Source of the DNA: Sarcocystis neurona
Lineage: Eukaryota > Apicomplexa > Conoidasida > Eucoccidiorida > Sarcocystidae
DNA: 64,000 nucleotides
Direction: 5' to 3'
Assembly (NCBI GenBank): GCA_000727475.1
Contig: KL647292.1
Location: forward strand, 3,433,446 to 3,497,445
Shown here: positions 1 to 12,949 of the stretch, one piece after another
How the letters are laid out: each line of letters opens with the position of its first letter
How positions within the stretch are numbered: the first letter of the stretch is position 1
Notes under the pieces: generated by a model
Seen by the model: only the letters and a program-made list of their open reading frames with translations
Told to the model about the DNA's origin: nothing
The model's database searches: none
Position numbers and translations under genes: made by a program

Positions 1-295
1 GGGCCAGATAGTAGACCGCGCGATCGACGACACAAAAGCGTTTGCTGCACGCGTGCTTCTCACTGCAGAAGGTACACTTCTCATGTTCTTCAATGTGAAG
101 ACCAGTCCCTCCCATACGTCGGTATCCATTTTTTCTCTGCGTTCCAAAGCCCTCCTCCTGCCCCGACGACGTCTAGTCCTCTATACCCTCAGTCGTCCAC
201 CAACCAACCTTCCAAAACGTAGCCTCCGGAATAGACCTGAGCCGTTGTGTGCCCTCGTGACCATTGCCTCTCCCCTCTCATCCGGCGGACGCAAT
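1..295 (+). repeat. Array, short-type unit, left part cut by the window edge
   Basis: The sequence begins inside a unit. Its GACGACGTCTAGTCCTC and CTCAGTCGTCCACCAACC words match the ends of the short units near 3.4 kb and 11.9 kb, not the long units. The array therefore continues to the left of the window. Confidence 0.65.
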
Positions 296-2959
296 ATTCA
301 ACTCAGCTTGCCCTTGTTTGCAGTTCGTCTCAAAAACTGTCCATTCTTCTTTAATACTAATCTCCGGCGGATCCAGTTCTTCTTATCGCCAAGGATCCTC
401 TGTCTCATCTCAACGGCGCATTCCGCAAAAATAGCGAACACCACTGCAGTGTTCAACATCAAGCACCTGTTCCTTTCTGAGCATCTTTTACTCTCTCCAC
501 GTGCCTGCAAATGTGTGGTGCGCATGGCGCTGAGGGCGCCTCACAATACAGCGAACCCCTTCGCACGCGGCAGAAGAGCAGATAATCAATGGCGCGATCG
601 GTGCGGCATAAATGTCTGCTGCAAGAGGCCATCGCGTCCTTCTTGTCTCAACGTCTCAGCCTGCGAGATTACCGGATCAACAGAATGTATCGCCGTCTCA
701 ACGCTGGCGATACAGGACTACCGAGGAAGCTCCCCTTTCCGAATTCCTCCTTGTGACAGCCAAGCCGTCGACAATTTTTCGTGACTGACGGGATCCGTTC
801 ACTCTCAAAGTGCAGAGAAAATCATAAGTCTGCTCAGTGCCTTTCTGCCGGAAAGACAACACGGATCACTGTATCTCTTCCATATGCCCTTCACGTGGGA
901 ATCGGAAGGATAACATTCCTACGACGATGTGCATGAGGTGTACCAAGAGTGATGTCCCGCTGGTCATGGGGCACCGGGCAGAGACCCAGAGTCCAACGGC
1001 GGTTGCGGCCGGCCCACCGTTTATCCACTAGAACGGTATGCCTTGCAGACGCAGACGGAACTGCAAATACCTTAGTGATAACGAACACATGAGAGCGGAG
1101 TCGCCGATTAGAAAGCAAGCGTGGAACTCTGGACAAGTTACCCCGGGTGGCACCCCCGCCTCGCCTCCTCTCCTAGTTTTAGCAACCGCACAAGCCGTCT
1201 GGACCCCAGCTGCGCAGGAGCTGGCGCGCGGTGCATAGTCGGATCCTAAATGATAGAGGCCTGCAGCGGCCATTGTGGTCAAGCCGTTTAAATTGCGGAG
1301 CCCTCTTCTGGGCGAGCAATAGAACAGCAGACCTCGGATTCCCCATCCCTCAGTGACAAGTGTAACCAGCGGCATCCGCGTGACCTTTTATCGGGATCTC
1401 ATCGCGACCCTACGTTGACTAGAGGCCGAAGTGCCTGAATAACACGAACAGACCTCCGCACTACCAAACGAGCCCCATACGCGCCGTTGACAGTCACACA
1501 GTCACCTCGCAACGAACGACTCACCCTGCCGTCTGCGTCTTGTGACGAATCTCTACAACGCTGCGGCACTCCGTAGCTGACGTTGTCGCGTTCGTTTTCT
1601 CACTTAAACCCACGCCACATCAAGATTGAAGCACACGCCTCACGATTCTCACTGTTCACTCATCCTCTCCGTATGTACACGCTCCTCTTTGAGCTGTTGA
1701 CCCTTTCATGCCGAAACGTCATGCTCCGCAGGTGGTGGGCCTGGATTCCTCGGAACACTGGAATCGACAACACTAATCTCGGCAGCGCAGGCCTACGTGC
1801 AGCGTCCTCCTTCCAGCCGCTGCCGTCTCCTCTTCCGACATTGTGGTGTTCCATCACTCCATTCTGATGATTCCTCCTCCACGACTCGCACCGAACAACT
1901 GGAGCCATTAGTTCCACCCGTCGTGTTTTTACCGTCTCACTTTGTCAGGTGGCCGCGGACGGCACCTCGAAATGCAGAGAAATGGGTACATCTACGTGTA
2001 TGTTGGTGTGGGTTGTTCATCAAAATCGGCCGAAGGTCTGCGCCCTAGAATTTCCAGGAGGGCACGTGCGTCGTCCACCAGTATTTTGCCGTCAAAAAGA
2101 GCCCCTCAACAACGGCGGCATTGCACACATGTCGCATACTTGTTTAGCATACATACACTAGGGGGATCTGCACCAGGCCTCCATGAGAGTAGAGTGCAAG
2201 GTTCACGCAGTCCGAAGCCCTGATGTTACGAGTGCATCAATTTAAGATGAAGCCCTTCTTACGAGTAACCGTCAGCACAAAGGACTTGAACAGCAGTCAG
2301 AGGGGTGCTGCACTCGTGCGCCTCGAAAAGCTCACTCGCTGGGGGATTTAAGTACGGCGGACCAGCTGCCGCAGATCTGTCTCTTGAAACAAGTCTAAGG
2401 TTGCGGACCAGGCAGTTTCGTCACCTCCCGCGTGTTCCGTTACGAAGCGAAAAACAACAGGCAAGCGTTGATCCCTCCGTTTACCTCTACCAACTGCCAC
2501 TGTACGTACATCGACTGCCGATTCACAGTCACGGCCCCGCGGCAGCAGTCCTTATCTTCTCACCGTTGTGTCGTCGCAACCGAGAACGCCACTACATCAC
2601 GACAACAGCAAGGACGCTGCAAAGAAGAAAGCCTCGCTTTGAATGTGTTCCAATATTGGACGTCCCTATCTTTTACCAGGTAACCGTCGTTTATTTCAGA
2701 ACATGGACGGCCCAGAATCTCAATCCAGCCAAGGTCATTCCTGGCGCTCTCCCGGAAAATGTTTGCCCTGCAGCCCCCCCACGTACAGTCGTGCGGCGCA
2801 CGCAGTCCCTTTTCCCCACAGGGTGTCCAGTCGTCGGTACCCTCAGTCGACAACCAGGCCACCTTGAACGAAATAACATGTTATACCGAGCGGTGTAGAA
2901 TTGGTGTGCTGTCTGCAATCGTGTCCACGGCCTCTCCCCTCTGTTGCACAGGACGTAAT
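296..2959 (+). repeat. Array, long unit 1 (2664 bp)
   Basis: Full-length unit. It carries the TGGTGCGCATGGCG word near 520, the ATCGCCGTCTCAACGC word near 688, a GGGCAGAGACCCAGAG variant near 978, the AAAGCTCACTCGCTG word near 2328 and CCAATATTGGACG near 2650. The 243-codon open frame at 53-784 crosses from the previous unit into this one and is not kept in the other copies, so it is not called a gene. Confidence 0.75.
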
Positions 2960-3542
2960 ATTCAGGTTGACGCTCCGTAGTTGGCGGCTCCTCTCACACT
3001 CTGTTCATTGGTTCCCAGTAATAGGCGCCCCGCGAGGGCCATACTTCGTCTCGTCAGGGCACGCCCTGTCACCCCATACTTGCCCAGAAACGTGTGGAAC
3101 GCGTCGCGCAGGAGTTGCCTCAGAAGATGACTAACAACCTCGCAAAGAGCCGAAGAACAGATAACAGAGTCCCCCCCAGTGATGCACAAATGTCTGCTGC
3201 ACGTGGTCATCGCGCGCCTCTCGCCTTTACGACTGTACCTGCTAGATTACTGTGGTAAAAAGATCTACCACCGTCTCAGCGCGGGGGATTGAGGACCACT
3301 GCAGAAGATTCTTTTTTCAGGATCTCCACAGTGCCGAGCAATCCTTCCCATAAGTCGACAACCGGCAAATACTCTGCGATGGGAGCGGTCCATCCTGCCC
3401 GCACAGCATCTAGTCCTCCGCACTGTCAGTCGTCCATCAACCGTACGTGAAAGAAAAATCAAAACATATCCAGTGGAATACATCAAATCTTTTGCTTGCC
3501 CTAGCGACCGTCGTCTACTTTCTCTCAGGCACCAAGCACAAC
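2960..3542 (+). repeat. Array, short unit (583 bp)
   Basis: It has only the first part of a long unit (anchor, a degenerate GGAACGCGTCGCG word, ACCACCGTCTCAGCG near 3268). It then switches to the short-type end with ATCTAGTCCTCCGCAC and CAGTCGTCCATCAACC before the next anchor. The middle and right parts of the long unit are missing. Confidence 0.7.
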
Positions 3543-6208
3543 ATGCAACTTAACGCTACATATTTTGCAGCTCTCCTCACTGGCTGTCCATTCGTCCTCA
3601 GTAATAAGCCTTCTCGAACCCAGTCTCACCGCCGGCCCACTCTACGAAGGCAGCAAACATGACTGCAGCTTTCAACACCGGATAATAGTTTCTTTTCGAG
3701 CGCCTTGCTCTATCCGTTTGTCTACAAACGTGTGGTGCGCATGGCGTAGATGATGCCTCAGGATACGCGAACACATTCGCACGTAACCGAGGTCACACAA
3801 TAGACCGCACGATCAGCAGTGCACGAACGTCTGCCGCAGCGAATCACCGCGTCTCCCTAGTCTTTACGTCTCTACTTGCGAGATTGCCGGAGCAACCTAA
3901 CGTATCACCGTCTCAATGTGGGCGATTCAGGACCATCGAATGAATTCCCCTTCCCAAATTCTTCATTGTGACAACCAGTTTCTCCACAATTTTCCAAGGC
4001 TGACATATTCCGTTCAGTCTCAAGTTGCCGGGGATGTTGCACGTCTGCTCAGTGCTCTTCTGCCACACATATAACACAAATCAATGCACCACGTTTTTAT
4101 TCATCACATATATGAGTCGGGAGTTAGGTGCCGCTAGGACGATGTGCATCAGCTTTCCCAAGAGCGGTGTTCCGCTTCTTCTGAGGCACTGGACAGAGTT
4201 CCAGAGTCCAACGACAATTGCCGGCGGTGGACGGTTTACCCACTGGGACCTTCTGTCTTGTCATCCTCAGTCTCACGTGCGTTCTCCTGGAGAAACATGG
4301 ATGACGGCATGAAGAGACGCACTGAACTGCAAATATCGCACCAAGCTGGGAATCTTGAGCCCAAAGTCATCGAGTAGCAAACACGTCGTCGAGACCTGCA
4401 CACCTTGGCCGGGGTGACACCCTTGGGTCGCGTCCTCTCCTACTTTTGGCTATGCACGCACTGTCTGGACCAAGGCTGCGCAGGACACCGCAGTGCAACA
4501 GCGGGTCCTTAATGACCTAGGCCCCGGTCGTCCTTTGTGAGCAAGCCACCGAAGCTGCGACGCCTTAGTGCTTGCGAATAACAGCGCTGCAAACGACCGA
4601 TTCCTCATCTCTAGGCGAAACCCGCAACCGTTGGCCTCGAGGGGTCCATCCAACGGAAGCTCTTCAGTCTTCTACGTTGCCTAGAGGGCGACCTACCTGA
4701 ATAACAATAATATAGCTTTACACTTCCGAACGCGTCCCCACGCACACCGCTGACGGTCGTCTCGAAGCAGACGACAAGCCCTAGCGTACGCGCATCGCGA
4801 CGAATCTCCCCAACACTGCACACTCCATTGATGATGTTGAGACAGTTGTACTCCTACTTAGACGCACACTGCCTCAAGGCTAGAGCACACACTTCACGAC
4901 TTCCACTGCTCTCCTTCTCCCTCGTTATGAAGCCCTTCCCCCCTAGGAAGTTCACTTTTGCATCCCTAAACATCGTGCTCCGCACATGGTGGGCCTTGGA
5001 TTTTCCAGGTTATGGAACCAACAGCACCAAACCGGCAGGGCAGGCCTCCGCGCAGCGTCCTGATTCCCGCAGTTGCCCTCCTCTTCCGATGTTGTCATCC
5101 TTCACCACTCCATTCATTCTGATGATTCCTCCTACAAAAATCGCACCCAACGTCTTGGGTCGACCAACCTTTCTACTTCCACCGTCTCACGGCTGTCAGG
5201 TAATCGCTACGCACAGTCTCCCAGAACTTGACAGTGCAGAGAGATGGAAACATCCACCTGTGCGCCGGTGTGGCCAGCTCGTCAATGTCGGCCAAAGTCC
5301 TGCGCTTTACGCTTTCAAAGAAGGCGTGTGTGTGGTCCGCCTTACAATTACTTTCACGTAGAGTCTCCTCCACAGTGACGACAAAACAGCATACACGTCA
5401 CATTTCTGTTTGATTTACACAAGGCAGCGGGGCCCGCACCGGGCGCCCACGATTGTATAAAGTGTCGGATTCACGCACACACAAGCGCTGGTGGTACGAG
5501 AGCATCAATTTATGATCGCACTCTCGGTACGAACAACGCTCAGGACAAAATTCTCGAAGGGCTGTCAGGACGAGACTTCACCCCTAGATCTCGAAACGCT
5601 CACTCGCTGTGTGGGTAAAGTGTCACGGATCAGACGCCGCAGATCCCTCTCGCGAAACACGTGCACGGTTGCGCACTAAGTGGTCTCGTCACCTGTTGCC
5701 TGGTTTGCTATGGAGTGAAGGACAGAAGGCCAGCGTTGATCCTTCCACTCCCTTATTCCCACCGTCCGACCGCGTACATCGACTGATAATTAAACCATCA
5801 CCCCCCTGCGGCAGCAGTCTTCATCTTCTCGGGGTTATACGACCACAAGCGAGAACACCACGATAACATGACAACAGCAAAAACGTTGCAGAGAAGAAAG
5901 GTCTGCCGTTGATATGCTGCCGCATTGGACACCCCTATTTTCGCCACGGTCCTGTCGTGTGTTTCAAAACAGTGAGGGCCAGACTCTTAGTTCAGCCAAT
6001 TTTCCGCGGTCTCCAGGGACATGTGCTTCCAAGTATACCCCATAGATACAGGCGTTTTCTTTCCCCACAGAGTGCCCAGGCTCCAGGAAGCTCAGCCTTC
6101 AATCGTATTACCTTGAACGAACCAAAATGTTAAATCCGACGGAATAGACCTGACGTGCTGTGTGTCCTCCTGTGCATCGCCTGTCCCCCTTCATGCGGTA
6201 GACGTAAG
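3543..6208 (+). repeat. Array, long unit 2 (2666 bp)
   Basis: Full-length unit with all landmarks in order: TGGTGCGCATGGCG near 3732, CGTATCACCGTCTCAA near 3902, GGCACTGGACAGAGTTCCAG near 4184, CTCCTACTTTT near 4436 and AAACGCTCACTCGCTG near 5594. Open frames here, such as 4828-5361, are not conserved in the sister units. Confidence 0.75.
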
Positions 6209-8827
6209 ATTCAACTCGACCTTCCGCAGTTTGCAGCTCTTCTCACAAGCTGTGCATTCGATTCCAGTAGAAAAATCCCTCAAACCCACTTTTTCGTCTC
6301 TTCAGCGCACGTCTGTGTCCTCCCAGCGAGCCCGCTCGACGAAGACAGCAAACAGGACTGCAGCGTCCAACATCAGCGAACTGTCCTCTTTTACCGGCTT
6401 CACCTCTCTTCACTACCTAAAAATATTTGGTGCGCTTGGCGTAAGAGGTACCTCAGAATACGACAAACACCAAAGTGGGGAGGCGAAGCGCAGTTAGTAG
6501 ACCGCGCGGCAGTGATGCGCGAACGTCAGCTGCTGGTGGTCACCGGGTTTAGCTGGCTTCGTGGCCCGTTGCTGCAACATCAGTGAAGCGCGAGAACGTA
6601 TCTCCGTCTCAACGCTGGCGATAAAGGACCACCAAAGAAGATCCACTTTCCATATTCTTCATTTTGATGACAAAGGCATCCACAATTTTTCACGGCTGAC
6701 ATATTCCCTTCAGTTTCATGTTGTCGGGCATGTTCCGCGTCTGCCCGCTGCTCTTCTATCACACAGGCAGCACGGATTACCGCACCACTTTCTTATTCAT
6801 TTCGCATGTGAGTCGGCAGGAAAACGTCGCTGGGACGATGTACAAGAGGTGTCCGAAGAGTGGTGTTTCGCTTTCCGTGAGGCACTGGACAGAGTTCCAG
6901 AGTCCAACGACAGTTGCGGGCGGCCGACGGCGTATCCACTGAAAGAATTGGTTTCGTCCACCTCAGTCTCACGTGCATTCTCACAACGTAGCGACGCAGA
7001 CTGAACTGCCAAAATTGCAAAGATGAAGAAAACATAACCGCAAAGTCATCGAGTAGCAAAACAGTCGTCGAAATCTGCATTCCTTGCCTGTAGTGGCACC
7101 CTTGCGCCGCCTCCTCTCTTAGTGTTCGCTACGGCGCCAACCCTCTGGAGAGACTTGCAGCGTCCATTGCGAGCAAGCCGTCAAAAATGTGGCGCCCTGC
7201 GTTGTGCAAACAATAACAGAACACACGCCGGATTCCCCACCCCTGCGTGAAACGTGCAGCCGTTGGCATGCGGGTGACATTTCTTGGGGAGATCTTTGGC
7301 ATCCCTACGTTTTCTAGAGGCCGAACCACGTGAATAACACGAAGAGAGCTCTACATCATCAAACCACACTTCAACCGGGCCGCTGACAATCATCTCGCAA
7401 GAACGACCAGTCCCGCCGTTCGCACCTCGCGACGAATCCCCTCAATCTTGCGCACTCCTTCGCTAGTGTCCAGTCAACTGTATTCCCATTTAAACGCACA
7501 CTGCATCAAAATTGAAGTGAATTCCTTACAATTTCCACTGCTCACTCTTCTTCCCCTTATGTACTACTCCCCTTTGAGCTGTTGACTCTTTCATCCCAAA
7601 GTTTCATTCTCCGCACGTGATGGGCCTTACATTTTTCAGACAATGGAATCGACAGCACTAACTCCGGCTGCGCAGGCCTCCGTGCAGCATCGTGCTTCCA
7701 GCCGCTGCCATCTCCTCTTCCGAGATTGTCATCCTTCACCACGTCATTCATTCTGATAATTCCACCTGCAAAATTCGCATCCAACTTCTTGAGTCACGGC
7801 CGTCAGATAACCGCTACGCACGGTCCCCCAGGACTTGACAGTGCAGACAGATGGGGACATCCACCTGTGCGTCGGTGTGGCCTGCTCGTCAATGTCGGCC
7901 AAAGGTGTGCGCCCTACGCTTTCGAGGGAATGGTGTGTGTCATCCACCTCACAATCACCGTCACATTGAGTCTCCTCCAGAGGGACGACAATATTGCACA
8001 CACGTCACAGTCTTGTTTGAGGTACACGCAACTGCGGATTCTGCACCGGACATCCGCGAGTGTAAAGCGCGAGATCCACGTACACAGAAGCCTCGGTGCT
8101 ACTAGGGCATCAATTTATGATGGAACCCTTCCTAGGAGTAATGCTCAGCACAGAAGTCTCGAAGGGCGATCAGAACGGTACTGCACCTCTGCGCCTGGAA
8201 AAGCTCACTTGCTGTGGGATTTATGTCGACGGGCCAACTGCCGCAGATTTGTCTCTTGAAACAGGTGCAAGTTTGAGCACCAAGTGGTTTCACCACCTCT
8301 CGTTTGATCTGCTGTGGAATGAAGGACAGCAGGCCAGCGTTGATCTTTTCGTTTTCCTCTGCCCACTGTACCTCCACGTGAGCCGACTGACAATTCACAG
8401 TCACTCCCCCTGCGGCAGCAGTCCTTATCTTCTCGCCGTTGTGCGACCACGACAGATAATACCATAACAACACAACAGCAAAGACCCTGCAGCCCGCTCC
8501 GAATGTGCCTCTGTATTGGGCACCACTATTTTTTGCCACTTTACAGTCATGTGCTTCAGAGCATGGACGGTACAGAATTCAATGCAGCCCATTCCAGGCG
8601 GCCTCCCGAAACATGTCTGTCTTGCAGTCCTCCGTCACCTGGTCGCCCCTAGTAACCCTACCAGATGCAGGCCGTTCCTTCTCCTCACAGGGAGCCCACT
8701 TTACGGGATACTCAGTCGAACGTCAGGCCACTGTGCGTGTGGCAGCAAGTCATATCCGGCGGAATACACCTGGCGTGCTGTGCGCCCCGTGTCCGTCACC
8801 TCTCCTCTCTCGTGCACAAGACGTTAT
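6209..8827 (+). repeat. Array, long unit 3 (2619 bp)
   Basis: Full-length unit, directly adjacent to units 2 and 4 with no short unit between them. Landmarks include TGGTGCGCTTGGCG near 6430, GTATCTCCGTCTCAACGC near 6598, GGCACTGGACAGAGTTCCAG near 6881 and AAAAGCTCACTTGCTG near 8199. Confidence 0.75.
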
Positions 8828-11434
8828 ATTCAACTCGACACTCCGTAGTTTCCAGTTCGTCCCACAGGCTATTCATTGTTTCCCAGCAGTAGACTCTCTC
8901 AAACCTAGTTCTTTTTCTCGCCAGAGCACGTCTGTGTCACCCCGGGATGAAAATCCACGAAGACAGCATACTCGACTGCAGCATCCTGCATCAGAGAGGT
9001 GTCCCTCTTTGGGCGCCTTCATCTCTCTGCACTTGCCTACAAACATATGGTGCGCGTGGCGAGCAGGCTGCCTCAGAATACGGCGAACACAGTCGCAGGG
9101 ACCAGCAGAGCAGATGATAAACGGCACGCTCGGTGGTGCGGGGGCGTCTGCTCCAGGTGTCCACAACGTGCCTCTCGTCTCACCGTTTGTGCCTGCGAGA
9201 TTGTCGTAGTAACAGAAGAGGCCGCTGTCTCATAGCTGGCGATTCAGAACCAACGAGAAAGCTCCCCTTTCGAAGTCTTTACTATAGCGGCCACGCCGTC
9301 CGCGATTCTTCATGGCCGACATGTTCCGTTCAATATCAGGCTGTCGGGGATGTCGGATGTCTGCTCACACACATCCGACACACAGACAACACGAACCTAC
9401 GTATCATTTCCATTTCCCCATCATCTGTGGACCGGGAAGAAGCTGCCGCCGGGAGGACGGACATCAGGGGTGCAGACAGTGGTGTTTCCCTTCTCGCGAG
9501 GCACTGGACAGAGTTCCAGGCTCCAACGACAGGTGTGGCCAGGCCACAGATTATCCAACACACAGGTCGAACGGCAAACACCGCAGCAATGAAGAAAGCA
9601 GGAGAACGGTGTCATCCGCTAGCAAACAAACCGTCGATATCTGCACTCATTTCCACGAGTGGCGGCAGTGCATCGGGTCCTCTCCTAGTTTTAAGAACGG
9701 CACGAACCGTCTGGACGCCAAATGCGCAGGCTGATGCACTGCAGAATCCGATCCTAAATGATAGAGGTTTGCAGCGACCACTGTGAGCAAGCAGCCAAAA
9801 CTGTGGTCCTGTGTGCGAACAATAGCACGGCAGTTCCCGGATTCTCCATCCCTTGCTGACACATGTAACCGGTGGCATCCGGGTGACCTTACCTCGAAAG
9901 GTCTTCGGTCTCCTACGTAGCCTAGATTCCGAAGCACCTGAATAACGAAAACATACACCATCAGTAAAACCTCCACACACTCCGGTAACAGTTATGTCGC
10001 AACGAACGACCAGCCCGGCTGTCCGCACCTCGCGATGAATCAGCTCAAAGGTGCGCACTCCGTCGGTGACGTTTAGACAGCCGTACTGCCACTCAAACCC
10101 GCACAGTTCCAAGACTGATGCACACGTCTCACGACTCCCACTTCTCTCCCATCCTCCCCGGAAGTACACATCCCCCACTGGCTTGTTGACCTGTTGGTCC
10201 CGAAACATCAAATTCCGCAGATGATGGGCCTGAGATTTTTTGGACTATGGAATCGACAACACTAACCTCGGCAGCGCATGCCTCCATGCGGTGTCCTGCT
10301 TCCAGCAGCTGTCCGGCTTCTTCCGAGAATTTCATCTTTCACCGCCCCATTCATTCAGATGAGTTCTCTTGCACAACTTCCACTCAATACATTGAGTCGC
10401 TATTTCTATTCTTTGTGTTTCCATCGTCTCACGGTTGTCAGAGAACAGGTTGGTACGCCGCCCCAGGCCACTTAACAGTGCAAAGAGATGGGAACATTTA
10501 CTGTGCGTCCGCTGGGCCCGTTCCTCAACGTCATCCAAAGATACGCGTTCTACGCTTCCAGAAAAAACGTGTGGGCTGTCCACCCCCAATTTCGCACACA
10601 TGTGGCAGCCTTGTTTGACGTTTGCACAACAGGGGGATTTGCACCAGGCGCTTAAGAAAGTACGGTATGAGATTCACTCAGTCAGGAGCCCTGGTGCTGC
10701 GAGTGCCTCAATTTATTACCGCAATCTTCAAACGAATAACGCTCAGAAAAAAGTCTCGGAGGGCACTAACGAGTGGACTGCATCTCTGCGCCGCGAAAAC
10801 CCCCTTGATGTGTGATCTGAGAACGACGGGCCTGCTGTCGCAGATCTGTCTTTTGAAACAGCTGCAAACTTGCTCACCAAGTGGTTTCCGTTTGGATAGC
10901 TATGTAGTAAAGGACGGAAGGCCAGCGTTGATCATTCCGTTTAACTCTGCCCAGTGTCACCCCACCTACACCGACTGATAATTCACCGTCACGCCCGTGA
11001 GGCAGCAGTCCTCATCTTCTCCTCGTTGTGCCGTAGAAATCGAGAACGTCACAAAGACAGAACAACGGCAAAGACGACGCAATCGAGTACGCGAGCTCCG
11101 ACTATGCTCCAATATTGGACATCCCTATTTTTCACCCCGTCACACTCGTGTAATTCAAAAAGATGGACGGCCCGGAATCTCGATCCAGTCCACGGTCATT
11201 CCAGTTTCTCTTCCAGAACATGTCCGTCCTGCAGCCCTCCCACATGGGCTCGCCCCCTCGTCCATTCTTTGCGGAGCAAGCCTCCTATTTTCCCCACAGG
11301 ATTTCCACTTTTTGGTACTCTCAGTCGATAATCAGGTCACCTCCAACGAAACAGCAAGTCACGTCGGGCGGTATACACGTGACACGCCGCGTGCCCTCGT
11401 CTCCATCTGCTCTGTCTCGTGCATGAGACGCAAC
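8828..11434 (+). repeat. Array, long unit 4 (2607 bp)
   Basis: Full-length unit with TGGTGCGCGTGGCG near 9049, GGCACTGGACAGAGTTCCAG near 9500, CTCCTAGTTTT near 9680 and CCAATATTGGACATCCC near 11109. It ends at the anchor near 11435. Confidence 0.75.
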
Positions 11435-12085
11435 ATTCAACTCAACGCCCCGTAGTTTGCAGGTCATCTCACAGGCTATCCAATAGTTCTTAGTAATAAG
11501 CGCGCGGGAACGCCATTATTCGTCTTGCAAGGACACGTCTCTGTCACCCCACCCGCCTACTTGACAATGACAGCAAAAACGACCGCAGCATCCAACATCA
11601 GGGAGGGATTCCTTTCCAAGCGGTTTTTTCTCCCTCCACATGCTTAGAGATGTATGGTGCGCACGGCGAGGAAGGTGCCTCAGAGTAGGGCGAACAGACT
11701 CGCAGGGAGCCCAAGAGTGGGTAGTAGACCGGGCCACCGGCAACCCGACGCAGCGGTTACATTTTCCTCGTTTCGTCGCCTGTTCGTGCCAGTTCACCTG
11801 AGCAAGAGAGCGCAGCACAATTGCAGCGCTGGCGACTGACCACCACTGAAGAAGATCCTCTTCCCGACTTTTCTGTTGTGACGACCAATCCCTCTCGAAA
11901 GACTGCAGCCCCCACACGCACTGCGACGCGGCCCATCGTGTCCACACAACCTCCGGCCACCAGGGCTCTCAGTCGACCACCAGGCAGCCTTGCGTGAAAA
12001 AGCAAAATATATCCGTCGGAACACACCAGATCTGTTGCCCCCCCTCTTCAGCATCTCCTCTTCTCCTTCAAACACTAGATGCGAT
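11435..12085 (+). repeat. Array, short unit (651 bp)
   Basis: Same structure as the short unit at 2960-3542: anchor, TGGTGCGCACGGCG near 11655, a CAGCGCTGGCGACTGACCAC word near 11833, then the short-type end with GCTCTCAGTCGACCACC near 11967. Confidence 0.7.
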
Positions 12086-12415
12086 ATTCAACTCAACGCT
12101 CCGTACCTTGCAGCTCATCTCAGAGACTGTCCGTTCGTCCTCAGAAGTGAACTCCCGCGAACGCACTTCTTCTCGCCAGGGCACGTGTCTGTTACAACAC
12201 CAGCCCACTCCACGAAGACGGCACGCACAACTACAGCATGCATTAAAACTGTTCCTTTTTTGAGCGTCTCCCTCTTTCTTCCTCCAGTCCTCGGGACTCC
12301 CATTTAACAGTCAGGCCACCGAGCATGAACAAAGCAAAACAGAATGCGAAATAGCGCGCACCTGCTGTGTGCCGTCATCTCCACGGTCTGTCCACTCTAG
12401 TGTACTAGACACAAT
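12086..12415 (+). repeat. Array, internally deleted short unit (330 bp)
   Basis: It starts with the anchor and the CTCATCTCAGAGACTGTCC segment but lacks the TGGTGCGC and CCGTCTCAA words. It reaches the next anchor after only 330 bp. Confidence 0.6.
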
Positions 12416-12900
12416 ATTCAGCTCAAAGCTCCGTAGTTCGTAGCTCGTCTCACAGGCTATCCATCCCTTCCCAGTAGTGAACTGCTGCGAATGCAGTTCT
12501 TCATTTCGCCAGGGCACGTCTGTCTCACCGCACCCGCCCAAATCACGAAGACGGCAAACACAAGTGCAGCCTCCAACGCCAGGAAACTGTTCCTCTTTGA
12601 GCGGCTCCTTCTCTCTACGCTTGCGTAGAACCGCCTTGTGCGCGTGGCGCAGAGGGTGCCTCATAATACAAAGAACACGTTCGCACGTAGCCGAAGATCG
12701 CACGACCAGTGCTGCACGAACGTCCGGTGCAGATGACCCTCGCATCTTTCTCGTTTCATCACCTGTTCCTGCGAGATTAGGGGAGCAGCAGAACGTATCA
12801 CCGTCTCAATGCTGGCAATTTGTACCATCGAAGAAACTCCTTTGCCCACATTCCTCACTGTGGCATCCAAGCCGCCCACTGTTTGTATAAGTGTGATTTT
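12416..12900 (+). repeat. Array, last unit, truncated on the right
   Basis: The anchor, GTGCGCGTGGCGCAGAGG near 12636 and CGTATCACCGTCTCAATGC near 12796 are present. Similarity to the long unit fades after about 12,890, so this is the right border of the array. Exact border uncertain by about 50 bp. Confidence 0.65.
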
Positions 12901-12949
12901 CCATTTACCTTAAGGCTGCGGAGCATGTTGCAACCGCGCTCCGTGTTAT

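Larger units (their letters stand above)
1..12900. repeat. Large diverged tandem array of long (~2.6 kb) and short (~0.3-0.65 kb) units
   Basis: Ordered landmarks recur through the first 12.9 kb. One anchor, an ATATTCAACTCAACG-like word followed by a CTCCGTAGTTTGCAG-like word, occurs near 296, 2960, 3543, 6209, 8828, 11435, 12086 and 12416. The spacings are 2664, 583, 2666, 2619, 2607, 651 and 330 bp. Further landmarks keep the same order in each long unit: TGGTGCGCATGGCG, CGTATCACCGTCTCAA, GGCACTGGACAGAGTTCCAG, CTCCTAGTTTT, AAAGCTCACTCGCTG and CCAATATTGGACxTCCC. Copies differ at many positions and by small indels, so the array is old. The plus strand is rich in C and T. Open frames inside differ from unit to unit and I treat none as a gene. 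Confidence 0.85.

Noticed and set aside
53..784. Longest open frame of the window (243 codons, plus strand)
   Set aside because: It lies across two array units, is not preserved in sister units, and pyrimidine-rich DNA lacks the purines needed for stops. It also has no ATG-led domain-like sequence.
4828..8259. 177-codon plus frames at matching places in two array units (4828-5361, 7726-8259)
   Set aside because: They share some sequence because the DNA is repeated, but starts, ends and frame differ and other units do not keep them. Composition explains them.
1..12900. Interpretation of the array as a retrotransposon or gene-family cluster
   Set aside because: No reverse transcriptase, integrase or transposase motifs, no terminal repeats or target-site duplications, and no reading frame conserved between units.
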